Under the pieces are notes generated by a model. It saw only the letters and a list, made by a program, of their open reading frames with translations, was not told where the DNA came from and did not search any database. Below, one piece after another: positions 21,147 through 28,492 of a stretch of DNA of 30,633 nt. The stretch is from an uncultured Oscillibacter sp. (GTDB lineage Bacteria; Bacillota; Clostridia; Oscillospirales; Oscillospiraceae): positions 1 to 30,633 of the forward strand of contig CAMHBH010000005.1 in assembly GCA_946183175.1 (NCBI GenBank), written 5' to 3'. How positions within the stretch are numbered: position 1 is the first letter of the stretch; each line of letters opens with the position of its first letter. The position numbers and the translations under genes were made by a program.

Positions 21147-22385
21147 TTACTTGACGAGAACTTTCTTGAGGCGGGCGAAACGCGGAAGCGAATCTTCCTT
21201 CGGCAAATCGGGTTCGCCCTGAATCAGGGGCAGGGCGTAGTCGATGAAGCCCTGCTCAATGCCGTCGTGGGTCTTGTTAATCCACTCCAGCGGGACTTTC
21301 TTCTCGGTATTGGCCACGTCGGTGAGGTTGAGGAGCTTGGGCTTGCAGGTGTACTTTCCGCCCTCGCGCGTGCATTCGAAACCTACCATCTTGTCCGTGA
21401 CGCCCGCGACGGCGTTCTTGACCGCCTCGGAGCCGGACATATAGGATTCCTCGATGTCGGTCTTGGAGGCCAAATGCGCGCCGCAGCGCTGTAACAGGCT
21501 GAGTTCGATACCGCGCACTTTCGCGCCGGTACGCTCTTTGGCGGCGTTGGCCAGCAGGGCCGCGAGGCCGCCCAGTTGGGCGTGTCCGAAACCGTCGGTG
21601 GCGGAGGTTTTCGCCTCGGAGACGAAACGTCCGTCGGCGTAGTGGATGCCCTCGGAGACGGCTACCAGGCAATTCCCGTTGGCCTTGTAGATACGCTCCA
21701 CGTCGGTGAGGAACTGTTCCATATCGAAGTCGACTTCCGGCAGGTAAATCAGGTCGGGGCCGGCGCCCTTGTACGTGGCGAGGGCGGCGGCGGCGGCGAG
21801 CCATCCGGCGTGGCGGCCCATGATTTCCACAATGCACACGATTCCGGTATCGTACACGCGGGCGTCCTGGTAGACCTCCATGCAGGACGTGGCGATATAC
21901 TTCGCGGCGGACGCGAAGCCCGGGCAGTGGTCGGTTCCGAACAGGTCGTTGTCGATGGTCTTGGGCACGCCCATTACGCGGCACTCGTAGCCGACTTTCT
22001 GCATATACTTGGAAATCTTGTTGCAGGTGTCCATGGAGTCGTTGCCGCCGTTGTAGAAGAAGTAGCGGACATCGTACTTTTTGAAGATTTCCAGAATGCG
22101 CTTGTACTCGGTGTCGTCAACGTCGGGGTCGGCCATCTTGTGGCGGCAGGAGCCCAGCGCGGAAGAGGGGGTGTACTTGAGCAGTTCGAGCTCCTTGGGG
22201 TCCTCCTCGGCCATGTCGAACAGGCGGTCGTTGAGTACGCCCATGATACCGTGCTCCGCGCCGAAGACGCGCGTCACGCAGGGGCTTTTCAGGGCGGCGT
22301 CGATGACGCCGTACACGCTGGCATTGATGACGGACGTAGGGCCGCCGGACTGGCCGACGATACAGGCCCCTTTCAGTTCACTCAT
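21147..22385 (-). CDS. pfp: 6-phosphofructokinase, probably PPi-dependent
   Basis: Phosphorylates fructose 6-phosphate to the 1,6-bisphosphate. 412 residues, longer than the roughly 320 of ATP-type PfkA. Two positions decide the phosphoryl donor: GGNDS (Asp at about 116, where ATP enzymes have Gly) and PKTIDND (Lys at about 142, where ATP enzymes have Gly). Both match the pyrophosphate-using form, which makes this step reversible and saves ATP. Other family stretches are GQSGGPTSVINAS, EIMGRHAGWLAAAAALA and VSEGIHYADG. GAGGAGG precedes the ATG, and TTTACT-17-TATGAT on the minus strand upstream is a plausible promoter. Donor use is inferred from the motifs. Confidence 0.94.
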   Translation of the reverse strand: MSELKGACIVGQSGGPTSVINASVYGVIDAALKSPCVTRVFGAEHGIMGVLNDRLFDMAEEDPKELELLKYTPSSALGSCRHKMADPDVDDTEYKRILEIFKKYDVRYFFYNGGNDSMDTCNKISKYMQKVGYECRVMGVPKTIDNDLFGTDHCPGFASAAKYIATSCMEVYQDARVYDTGIVCIVEIMGRHAGWLAAAAALATYKGAGPDLIYLPEVDFDMEQFLTDVERIYKANGNCLVAVSEGIHYADGRFVSEAKTSATDGFGHAQLGGLAALLANAAKERTGAKVRGIELSLLQRCGAHLASKTDIEESYMSGSEAVKNAVAGVTDKMVGFECTREGGKYTCKPKLLNLTDVANTEKKVPLEWINKTHDGIEQGFIDYALPLIQGEPDLPKEDSLPRFARLKKVLVK

Positions 22386-22447
22386 GGAAATGCCTCCTCG
22401 TAAATTGATACTCCTATCATAACATCCAAAATTTGAAAAGTAAATAC

Positions 22448-22476
22448 TTGCTTTCCATTTTTTTTTGTGCTATAAT
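22448..22476 (+). promoter_or_regulatory. Sigma-A promoter with no protein gene downstream
   Basis: TTGCTT (22448-22453), 17-base spacer, TATAAT (22471-22476). It points towards convergent mutS2 and drives only the RNA candidate at 22484. Confidence 0.83.
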
Positions 22477-22483
22477 GCCTCCG

Positions 22484-22628
22484 AATGGTTGTCCGGGGTG
22501 TCGCGCGGCCCCGGCGCGGAACGCCCGCCTGTCAGGCAGTCCCCGAACGGCCACGGCGGCGTAGACCGCGCCTGACGCCATCCCATACGCAAACAGAACC
22601 GGAGACGTTTCCCGCGTCTCCGGTCTTT
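22484..22628 (+). ncRNA. Small RNA candidate, unassigned
   Basis: A consensus promoter, about 145 GC-rich bases without an ORF, and a terminator define a complete small-RNA gene. Pairings visible by eye: AUGG/CCAU and GUC/GAC close the ends (about 22485-22493 with 22574-22582), CCGGGG/CCCCGG makes a hairpin near the 5' side, GGCGCGG pairs with CCGCGCC (about 22515-22572), and CGCC/GGCG lies inside. The overall shape is one long interrupted hairpin with a side hairpin, compatible with, but not proof of, a 6S-type RNA. It lacks the GGAAGGAAGC-type core of SRP RNA. The rest of the gap 22386-22660 holds only promoters and the terminator. Confidence 0.65.
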
Positions 22629-22629
22629 G
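22598..22629. terminator. Terminator shared by the small RNA and mutS2
   Basis: Arms ACCGGAGACG (22598-22607) and CGTCTCCGGT (22615-22624), ten perfect pairs. Followed by CTTTGTG on the plus strand. Confidence 0.82.
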
Positions 22630-22660
22630 TGTCCCCCGCCGTCCGGGGAGACTTTTCCGT

Positions 22661-25090
22661 TTACTTTTTCAGGGTGACGACCGTCACGCCGTCCTCGCCC
22701 TCGCCGTACACGCCCAGACGGTAGCTCTTGACCGCCTTGTTACGTTTCAGGATGGCGTGTACGGCTTTCCGCAGGGCCCCCGTGCCCTTGCCGTGGATAA
22801 TGACTACGGTTTCCAAATGTCCCATGACGGCCCCGGACAGGAAGTTTTCCACGACGCTTTCGGCCTCTATGGTCTCCATACCGCGTATATCGAGTTCGCG
22901 CTGTGCGGCGGAGCGTAACGAGACCGACACGCCCCCTTTCGGCGCGGATACCGACGCCGCGCCGCGTTTTTTACGCGTGGGCTGTTGCAGGGCGGCGCGC
23001 TCCGGGCCTTCGATGAGGCGTACTTCCGACGCTTTCACCTTCATATTGACGGGGCCCGCCTTCAGGCGTAATGTCTGCCCGTCGACGCTGACGACTTCCG
23101 CCGGGGTGCGTACGCCGGGAATCTCCACAAGGTCTCCCGCCCGTATGGGCCGGCTGGGCTTCGGAATCGGTTCCTGTCGCGGGTCGGGGTGCGATAACGC
23201 CTCCTCCGCCTCGTTGAGCTTCCGCCGTAACTCCGTACGCGCCTCGTTGGAATCGACGACCGGCCCGCGTTCGAGTAGGGCCCGCTCGTGCGCCTTGCGC
23301 AGGGCGTCCAATTCGGCGAAAACCCCGTCGGCGGCGCTCCGCGCGTCTTTGAGTATCCGCTTCGCCTCCGCCTCCCCACGGCTCCGCGCGTGTTCCTTCG
23401 CCCGCTCCATCTGCTCCCGGAACTCCCGCGCTTTCTTCGCGTCCTCCTCGCGCTGTCTGTAAAGTCTATCCGCTTCCGTCTCCCGGCGCTCCAGCGCCTG
23501 CCGCTTTTCCTCCAATTGCGTCAGAATGTCCTCAAAGCGCAGACTGTCGCCGCTCATTTGCGCCTGCGCGTCGGCGATAATCTCCTCCGGCAGTCCCAGA
23601 CGCCGCGAGATTGCGAACGCGTTCGACTTCCCCGGTATGCCGATTATCAGGCGGTACGTCGGCGCGAGCGTCTCCACGTCGAATTCGCACGACGCGTTCT
23701 CCACGCCCGCCGTGGTCATGGCGAACGTCTTCAACTCCGCGTAGTGGGTCGTGGCGGCGGACTTCGCCCCGAGCGCCCGGACGTGTTGAATGACCGCGAT
23801 TGCCAGCGCGGCCCCCTCTACGGGGTCGGTACCCGCGCCGAGTTCGTCGAACAGCAACAGGCTCCGGGAATCGGCCTCCCGCAGAATCGAGACGATATTC
23901 GTCATGTGCGCCGAGAACGTCGACAAACTTTGTTCGATACTCTGTTCGTCGCCGATGTCGGCGAGAACCCGTTCGTACACCGACAAAATACTCCCGTCCC
24001 CGGCGGGGATGTGCAAGCCGCACTGGGCCATAAGCGTGAGCAGTCCGAGGGTTTTCAGGCTGACGGTCTTGCCGCCCGTATTCGGGCCCGTGATAACCAG
24101 CGTGTCGAACTCTTCGCCGAGGGACAGGTCGATGGGCACGGCGGATTTGGGGTCAAGTAGCGGGTGGCGGGCCTTGCGGAGGTGTATGGCCCCGTCGCGG
24201 CGCAGGACGGGCCGCACGGCGTCCATTTTGTACGAGAGCTGTCCGCGCGCGAAAATCAGGTCTAATCTGACGAGCGTATTGTAATCGTCCTCGATGTCGC
24301 GGCGGTGGGCGGCGGCGTCGTTCGACAGTTCCGCGAGAATACGGTCAATTTCTTTCTGTTCCTTGGCCTGTAGCTCGATAAGTTCGTTATTGGCCTGTAC
24401 GACGCCCATGGGCTCTACGAACACCGTCGCGCCGGAGGAGGAAATGTCGTGCACCAGTCCGGGGAGCGCGGCGCGCTGTTCGGCCTTGACGGGTACGACA
24501 AACCGCCCGTCGCGCTGGGTGATAATCGATTCCTGTAAGATTCTGGCGTAGCTGGGCGACGTGATGATTTTTTGCAGAATCTGGCGGCTTTTCGACTGCG
24601 CCATTCTCATGTGACGCCGGATGTCGGCGAGTTCGGGGCTGGCGGCGTCCGACACGGTCTCCTCGTCGGGGATACAGCGGCGTATTTTCTCCTCCAGAAA
24701 GCGGTTGCCGCGCAACGACAGGAAAAACGTGTCGAGGGCCGTCCGCTCCCGCTGTTCGTCGGGGAAGTATTCGCGGGTACGGCGCGCGGCGGTCAGTACG
24801 CCCGCGACGGTGAGCAGTTCGTGCAGATTCAGCGCGCCGCCGCGCTCGGCGCGGTCTAACGCCTCCGCGACGGGCTTCACCCCCGAAAACGACGGGCTTC
24901 CATGCTGTCCAATCATGGCGCGGGCGGCGTCGGTCTCGTTGAGAAGGCGTTCCACGTCCTCCCGCTCGGTCTCCGGGCGCACGCGGAGGCAACGTTCTTT
25001 CGCCTCGGCGCTCACGGCCTGTTCGGAAAGCAATTCCAGTACGCGGGGGAGTTCCAGAGTGCGGACAGATTTTTCGACAAGTTCACTCAT
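22661..25090 (-). CDS. mutS2: MutS2 family protein (endonuclease MutS2 / ribosome-rescue RqcU type)
   Basis: 809 residues with the full MutS2 layout: helical core and clamp (about 1-310), ABC-type ATPase with Walker A GPNTGGKT (335-342) and Walker B LLLFDELGAGTDP, a long coiled-coil (about 520-650, rich in Glu, Arg, Lys), a KOW-like segment (AGDLVEIPGVRTPAEVVSVDG), and a C-terminal Smr nuclease domain with ELDIRGM and VVIIHGKGTGAL. MutS2 lacks a mismatch-binding domain; it limits homologous recombination in some bacteria and acts on collided ribosomes in Bacillus. ATG at 25090 is at the family start. recO lies directly upstream on the same strand. Confidence 0.97.
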   Translation of the reverse strand: MSELVEKSVRTLELPRVLELLSEQAVSAEAKERCLRVRPETEREDVERLLNETDAARAMIGQHGSPSFSGVKPVAEALDRAERGGALNLHELLTVAGVLTAARRTREYFPDEQRERTALDTFFLSLRGNRFLEEKIRRCIPDEETVSDAASPELADIRRHMRMAQSKSRQILQKIITSPSYARILQESIITQRDGRFVVPVKAEQRAALPGLVHDISSSGATVFVEPMGVVQANNELIELQAKEQKEIDRILAELSNDAAAHRRDIEDDYNTLVRLDLIFARGQLSYKMDAVRPVLRRDGAIHLRKARHPLLDPKSAVPIDLSLGEEFDTLVITGPNTGGKTVSLKTLGLLTLMAQCGLHIPAGDGSILSVYERVLADIGDEQSIEQSLSTFSAHMTNIVSILREADSRSLLLFDELGAGTDPVEGAALAIAVIQHVRALGAKSAATTHYAELKTFAMTTAGVENASCEFDVETLAPTYRLIIGIPGKSNAFAISRRLGLPEEIIADAQAQMSGDSLRFEDILTQLEEKRQALERRETEADRLYRQREEDAKKAREFREQMERAKEHARSRGEAEAKRILKDARSAADGVFAELDALRKAHERALLERGPVVDSNEARTELRRKLNEAEEALSHPDPRQEPIPKPSRPIRAGDLVEIPGVRTPAEVVSVDGQTLRLKAGPVNMKVKASEVRLIEGPERAALQQPTRKKRGAASVSAPKGGVSVSLRSAAQRELDIRGMETIEAESVVENFLSGAVMGHLETVVIIHGKGTGALRKAVHAILKRNKAVKSYRLGVYGEGEDGVTVVTLKK

Positions 25091-25157
25091 ACTTGATTCT
25101 CCTGTCGGGAAAAGAATAGTAGTACGCGCGCCCGGTACGGCCCGAAAATGAAATCCG

Positions 25158-25907
25158 TCATCCCGGCGCGAGGCTCTTGTAAAATTCGAGGGTGCGGAAG
25201 CGGCGCTCCATCTGGGCGAATAAGAACCGCTCCGCGGCGTCGGAGAAGCGCTGTAGGGGCGCGGGCGCGAGGCGGAAGGAGTAGAGGCGCTTTTCGTCGC
25301 CGTAGACGACGTGGCGCAACGCCGCGAGCGAATCGGGGCACAGCGGCGCGGACGCCCCCGGGGCGCAGTCGCGGCAGTAGACGACGCCGCGCACGGGGTC
25401 GAGCACGGGCGACGCCGGGTCGCTACGCCCGCAACGGGCGCAGGAATCGGCCAGCGGCGCGAAGCCCGCCACGCACAGGAATTTCAGTTCAAAGGCCGCC
25501 TTGACTAACGGCAAAGGCCGCGAGAGCGTCGAGAGCGTGTAGAGGCCGTTGAGCAGGTGCCGCAAGAGTTCCCCCGGCGGGCTGTCCTCCACCGCGACGG
25601 CCTCCGCGAGTTCGGCGAAATAGAATCCCAACGAGAGCGCTTCCAGATTCCCACGGAGGCCGGAGAACAATTCGAGCGTGTCGGCCTCCCTGGCGTAGTA
25701 CCAGTTGCCGCGCTGGTAGAGCGTCCATTCCGACCACGCAAGCGGCTGGGCCGCCGCCGCGAATCGGCTATTCTTCCGCCGCGCCCCGCGTACAATCACC
25801 GGAGTTCTGCCGCGCTCCTCCGTCAGAAGCGTCAGAATTTTGTCGGTCTCGCGCGTGACGGTCTCGCGGAGTACGACGCCGCGCGTGACGAAATACGAAA
25901 CAGGCAT
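25158..25907 (-). CDS. recO: DNA repair protein RecO
   Basis: 249 residues. RecO anneals single strands and, with RecR and RecF, loads RecA onto SSB-coated DNA. The N-terminal OB fold is seen in FVTRGVVLRETVTRETDKILTLLTEERGRTPVIVRGARR. The C-terminal domain carries a zinc site: CARCG followed about 20 residues later by YCRDC. The remaining helices match the family. The minus-strand promoter below lies close upstream, and mutS2 follows about 70 bases after the stop, so recO-mutS2 may form one transcript. Confidence 0.95.
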   Translation of the reverse strand: MPVSYFVTRGVVLRETVTRETDKILTLLTEERGRTPVIVRGARRKNSRFAAAAQPLAWSEWTLYQRGNWYYAREADTLELFSGLRGNLEALSLGFYFAELAEAVAVEDSPPGELLRHLLNGLYTLSTLSRPLPLVKAAFELKFLCVAGFAPLADSCARCGRSDPASPVLDPVRGVVYCRDCAPGASAPLCPDSLAALRHVVYGDEKRLYSFRLAPAPLQRFSDAAERFLFAQMERRFRTLEFYKSLAPG

Positions 25908-25938
25908 AGGGGCCCCGCTTTCCTCTCAAAGTGTGCTG

Positions 25939-25967
25939 ATTATAGCACATGGCAAGGGAAACCGCAA
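25939..25967 (-). promoter_or_regulatory. Sigma-A promoter of recO
   Basis: Minus strand: TTGCGG (25967-25962), 17-base spacer, TATAAT (25944-25939). From 25968 to 26113 I see only an AT-rich stretch with a GTTAGTT/AACTAAC hairpin followed by TTTTT (about 26034-26057). Confidence 0.8.
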
Positions 25968-26113
25968 CCGGAAATCTTGGAAGCGTTGAGGCGGCTCTTT
26001 CCGTGGATACGGGAGACCCGCAAAACGCCTTGGTTAGTTACAACAAACTAACTTTTTGACGTTTTTCCTAGGTTTTTCACGAAAATTTGGTTGCAAATTT
26101 TTGCATTTCCCTC

Positions 26114-26141
26114 TTGCAATTTCCGGAAGGTATGCTATAAT
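26114..26141 (+). promoter_or_regulatory. Sigma-A promoter of the ferredoxin gene
   Basis: TTGCAA (26114-26119), 16-base spacer, TATAAT (26136-26141), 28 bases before the start codon. Confidence 0.82.
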
Positions 26142-26169
26142 GCCTTCATTAAACATTGGAGGTGTTCCC

Positions 26170-26343
26170 ATGGCTTATCAGATTACATCCGCTTGTGTGA
26201 GTTGCGGTTCCTGCGCGGACGTTTGCCCGGCTGGCGCTATCAGCGAGGGCGACGGTCAGTACGTCATCGACGCCGGCTCCTGCCTTGACTGCGGTTCCTG
26301 CGCCGATACCTGCCCCAATAGCGCTATCGTCCCGGGCGACTGA
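26170..26343 (+). CDS. 2[4Fe-4S] ferredoxin
   Basis: 57-residue low-potential electron carrier of the clostridial type. It has two CxxCxxCxxxCP cluster motifs: CVSCGSCADVCPAGAI (about residues 8-23) and CLDCGSCADTCPNSAI (about 37-52), related by an internal repeat. All eight ligand cysteines are present. The start at 26170 has TTGGAGGTG upstream; the longer frame from 26056 crosses the promoter and is not used. It is a single-gene transcript with a strong promoter and a very strong terminator, which fits high expression in an anaerobe. Confidence 0.97.
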   Translation: MAYQITSACVSCGSCADVCPAGAISEGDGQYVIDAGSCLDCGSCADTCPNSAIVPGD

Positions 26344-26364
26344 GTGCCCGTCCATTCGGATGAA

Positions 26365-26408
26365 CGAAAGACGCCCGCCCCGTACTTTCACGGGGCGGGC
26401 GTCTTTCG
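26365..26408. terminator. Very long perfect-stem terminator, bidirectional
   Basis: Nineteen perfect pairs: 26365-26383 with 26390-26408, loop ACTTTC. The arms begin CGAAAGACGCCC and end GGGCGTCTTTCG. It serves both the ferredoxin gene and the convergent LCP gene, whose stop codon lies four bases beyond. Confidence 0.88.
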
Positions 26409-26411
26409 CGC

Positions 26412-27854
26412 TTAGGCCGGGAATTTCAGGTCGTCTAAAGTCCGGTCTTCCTGCCAGGGGTTGAGGTGTTCGTTGATAATCGCGAGGGCCTTTTCGGCGT
26501 CGGTGTAGATGTAGGGGCTTTTCCACGTCCCGGGGAGCGTCGCGAACTGGATACCGTCCGCCCCGGCCTGTAAGCCCTCCCGGCCCAGCCACGCCAGATT
26601 CAGGAGTGTAAGGTCAGTTTTGACGTACTTCTGGAAAATCCGCGCCATATCGTCCAATTTCGTCAGGGAGTTCAGAGAGAGTAGGCGCTTGGCGGCGGCC
26701 TTGAGGAAATTCTGCTGGGTACGGATACGGCCCAAATCCTCGTCGCCGTAGCCGGAGCCGTCGCTGTTGTGGCGGAAGCGCACGACTTTCAGGGCGGTTT
26801 GGCCGTCGAGGTGCTGTAGGCCCTTCGCGACGTGGATTTCGAGATTCTGCGCGGGGTCTTCGTAGTCCATATCGAGCGGGACTTCAAAGTCAACGCCGCC
26901 GATAGCGTCGATGACCGCCGCGAATCCGGCGAGGTCGATTTCGACCGTGTAATCGACGGGAATCGACATCTGCTCCGAAATCGTGCGCGCGAGGAGCGGC
27001 ATACCGCCGATTTTGTAGGCGGCGTTCATCTTATAGGGCCTGCCGTTGACGATGGCTTTCGTGTCGCGCGGGATACTCACGCCGAACACGCGGTGCTGTT
27101 TCGAGTCGACGGACATTAAAATCACGGTATCGCTTCCGCCGTTGTGGTCGTCGACGCCCGCGAGGAGGATGTTGTAAAAGCCGTCCTTGCGGTCGGACTG
27201 GGCGGCGCGGTCGGGCGCGGCGGCGGCGATGTGGTCGGAGACCTGCGCTATGCCCCCCTCCAGCGGGGGCACGTCGGCGGCGGTGGTCTGGTCGGGGTGC
27301 ACGACTTGCAATTCCTGGAAAACCAGTCTGTCGCCGATTTTGCCGAGGGCGAGGAGAAGCAAGACGACTATCGCCATACGGGAGAGCAGACTTCCGGGGC
27401 CTGTCCGGCGTGCGCGGCGGCGGCGCGGCGTCTCCGTGGTACGCTTACGGGTTGCCGCTTCCGTGGCGCGCTTGCGGGGCGTCGATTTCGCCGCGCGGCG
27501 GCGTGTCTGCTCCGTCGAACGTTTGCGGGTTGCCGCTTCCGTGGCGCGCTTGCGGGGCTTGGATTCCGCCGCGCGTCCGCGTGTCGTTTCCGTCGAACGT
27601 TTGCGGGTTGCCGCTTCCGTGGCGCGCTTGCGGGGCTTGGATTCCGCCGCGCGTCCGCGTGTCGGTTCCGTCGAACGCTTGCGCGGCGCCGCTTCCGTGG
27701 CGCGTTTGTGTGTCGCCGATTCCGTGCCGCGCTTGTCCCGCTCCGGAGTACGTTTGCGCGGCCTCCACTCCACCGCGTACTCGCGGCTGTACTGCATACC
27801 TTTATGAGAGGGCCGCTTGCGCGGCGCGCGTTCCGTATTTCCGGGCATAGGCAT
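26412..27854 (-). CDS. LytR-CpsA-Psr (LCP) family protein with basic repeat N-terminal tail
   Basis: LCP enzymes transfer teichoic acids or other glycopolymers from lipid carrier to peptidoglycan. 480 residues. Residues 1-150 are an Arg/Lys/Thr/Ala-rich tail with 26-residue repeats (RKRATEAATRKRS type), predicted cytoplasmic. A membrane helix follows (about 157-177), then the extracellular LCP domain with FYNILLAGVDD, GGSDTVILMSVD, GVSIPRDT, AYKIGGM and VVRFRHNSDGSGYGDEDLGRIRTQQNFL, including the conserved Asp and Arg residues that bind the polyprenyl pyrophosphate. ATG 27854 has GGAGG 5 bases before it; ATG 27848 is equally possible. The basic tail is much longer than in usual LCP proteins. 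Confidence 0.93.
   Translation of the reverse strand: MPMPGNTERAPRKRPSHKGMQYSREYAVEWRPRKRTPERDKRGTESATHKRATEAAPRKRSTEPTRGRAAESKPRKRATEAATRKRSTETTRGRAAESKPRKRATEAATRKRSTEQTRRRAAKSTPRKRATEAATRKRTTETPRRRRARRTGPGSLLSRMAIVVLLLLALGKIGDRLVFQELQVVHPDQTTAADVPPLEGGIAQVSDHIAAAAPDRAAQSDRKDGFYNILLAGVDDHNGGSDTVILMSVDSKQHRVFGVSIPRDTKAIVNGRPYKMNAAYKIGGMPLLARTISEQMSIPVDYTVEIDLAGFAAVIDAIGGVDFEVPLDMDYEDPAQNLEIHVAKGLQHLDGQTALKVVRFRHNSDGSGYGDEDLGRIRTQQNFLKAAAKRLLSLNSLTKLDDMARIFQKYVKTDLTLLNLAWLGREGLQAGADGIQFATLPGTWKSPYIYTDAEKALAIINEHLNPWQEDRTLDDLKFPA
27451..27762 (-). repeat. 78-base tandem repeat, four units
   Basis: Units begin with GTTGCCGCTTCCGTGGCGC (plus strand) at 27451, 27529 and 27607; a diverged fourth starts at 27685. 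Spacing is exactly 78 bases, so each copy adds 26 residues to the basic tail of the LCP protein. Inner copies are nearly identical, which suggests recent duplication. Confidence 0.9.
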
Positions 27855-27980
27855 TTCCTCCTCCGTGACTGTCCCTGTCACGGCTTCGCTTCCTTAGGAC
27901 ATAAGCGACATTATATACCCTGTCCCGGCAAAATACAAGCCAAATTTCGCGCCCCGCGACGCGGTTCGTCTGGTCATTTC

Positions 27981-28217
27981 CTACACACCCCGGTACTTGC
28001 GCCGCGTGGCAATGCCCCCGCGTATGTGCCGCTGGGCCTTGTTGATGTCCAGCACCTCCCGGGCCTGCAGGTACAGGCCGCGGTTGAACTGCGGCAGACG
28101 CTGTGAGATATCCTTATGTACAGTGGACTTGCTGACGCGGAACTTCTTCGCGGCGGCGCGGACGGTCGCCCGGTTCTCTATGATGTACAGCGCGAGGCGT
28201 TCGGCGCGCTCCTCCAT
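27981..28217 (-). CDS. spoIIID: Sporulation transcription factor SpoIIID
   Basis: 78-residue DNA-binding regulator of the mother cell during endospore formation; it switches genes on and off after sigma-E and prepares for sigma-K. The helix-turn-helix TVRAAAKKFRVSKSTVHKDISQRLP (about residues 18-42) is the family hallmark, followed by REVLDINKAQRHIRGGIATRRKY, which includes the basic region contacting DNA. The start at 28217 is preferred: it has AAGGGA upstream, and the in-frame ATG at 28259 overlaps the -10 of the sigma-E-type promoter. It shows that the organism belongs to an endospore-forming lineage. Confidence 0.96.
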   Translation of the reverse strand: MEERAERLALYIIENRATVRAAAKKFRVSKSTVHKDISQRLPQFNRGLYLQAREVLDINKAQRHIRGGIATRRKYRGV

Positions 28218-28257
28218 GTTTCCCTTCACACTGCAACACTCCCCGAGGGTTTTTCCC

Positions 28258-28284
28258 ATTCTATGCGCCCGCGCGCGAAAGTAT
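28258..28284 (-). promoter_or_regulatory. Sigma-E-type promoter of spoIIID
   Basis: Minus strand: ATA (28284-28282), 16 bases, CATAGAAT (28265-28258), close to the sigma-E pattern ATA-n16-18-CATACAAT. Transcription would start about 30-35 bases before the ATG at 28217. This matches the known sigma-E control of spoIIID in Bacillus. Confidence 0.72.
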
Positions 28285-28355
28285 AACTTGCGCCGGGTGT
28301 GAACAAAGTGCCCAAAAATAAGGGCAAAATTTGTAAACAGGGCGCGAAATTTTGC

Positions 28356-28384
28356 TTGCGGCGCGCGAATCGCAATGGTATGAT
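28356..28384 (+). promoter_or_regulatory. Sigma-A promoter of the citrate operon
   Basis: TTGCGG (28356-28361), 17-base spacer, TATGAT (28379-28384). The leader to the transporter start is about 100 bases and contains the cre-like site. Confidence 0.75.
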
Positions 28385-28427
28385 AAAGAAGTGAGCGCGC
28401 CCGTGACTTTCGGGAGGGGAAGGAGGT

Positions 28428-28441
28428 ACATAGCGCTTACA
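28428..28441 (-). promoter_or_regulatory. cre-like catabolite-control site
   Basis: Read on the minus strand: TGTAAGCGCTATGT, 12 of 14 positions fitting the cre pattern TGWAANCGNTNWCA. It lies about 40-50 bases inside the transcript, where CcpA would act as a roadblock. Citrate genes are known CcpA targets in Bacillus, so the placement makes sense, but binding is inferred. Confidence 0.5.
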
Positions 28442-28492
28442 GGCAATCCGTATCAAACCCAATGCGTAAGGAAAAAAGGAGGTTGGTATTCC

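Noticed and set aside
22484..22628. SRP RNA or RNase P RNA
   Set aside because: The conserved SRP hairpin core is absent and the transcript is far too short for RNase P RNA.
25949..26059. 36-codon ORF ending at a hairpin with a T-run
   Set aside because: The ATG overlaps the recO promoter, has no ribosome site, and the predicted peptide has no features; probably chance.
27451..27762. Regularly spaced repeats as a CRISPR array
   Set aside because: The 78-base units are contiguous, keep the reading frame and have no unique spacers; they code for the LCP protein tail.
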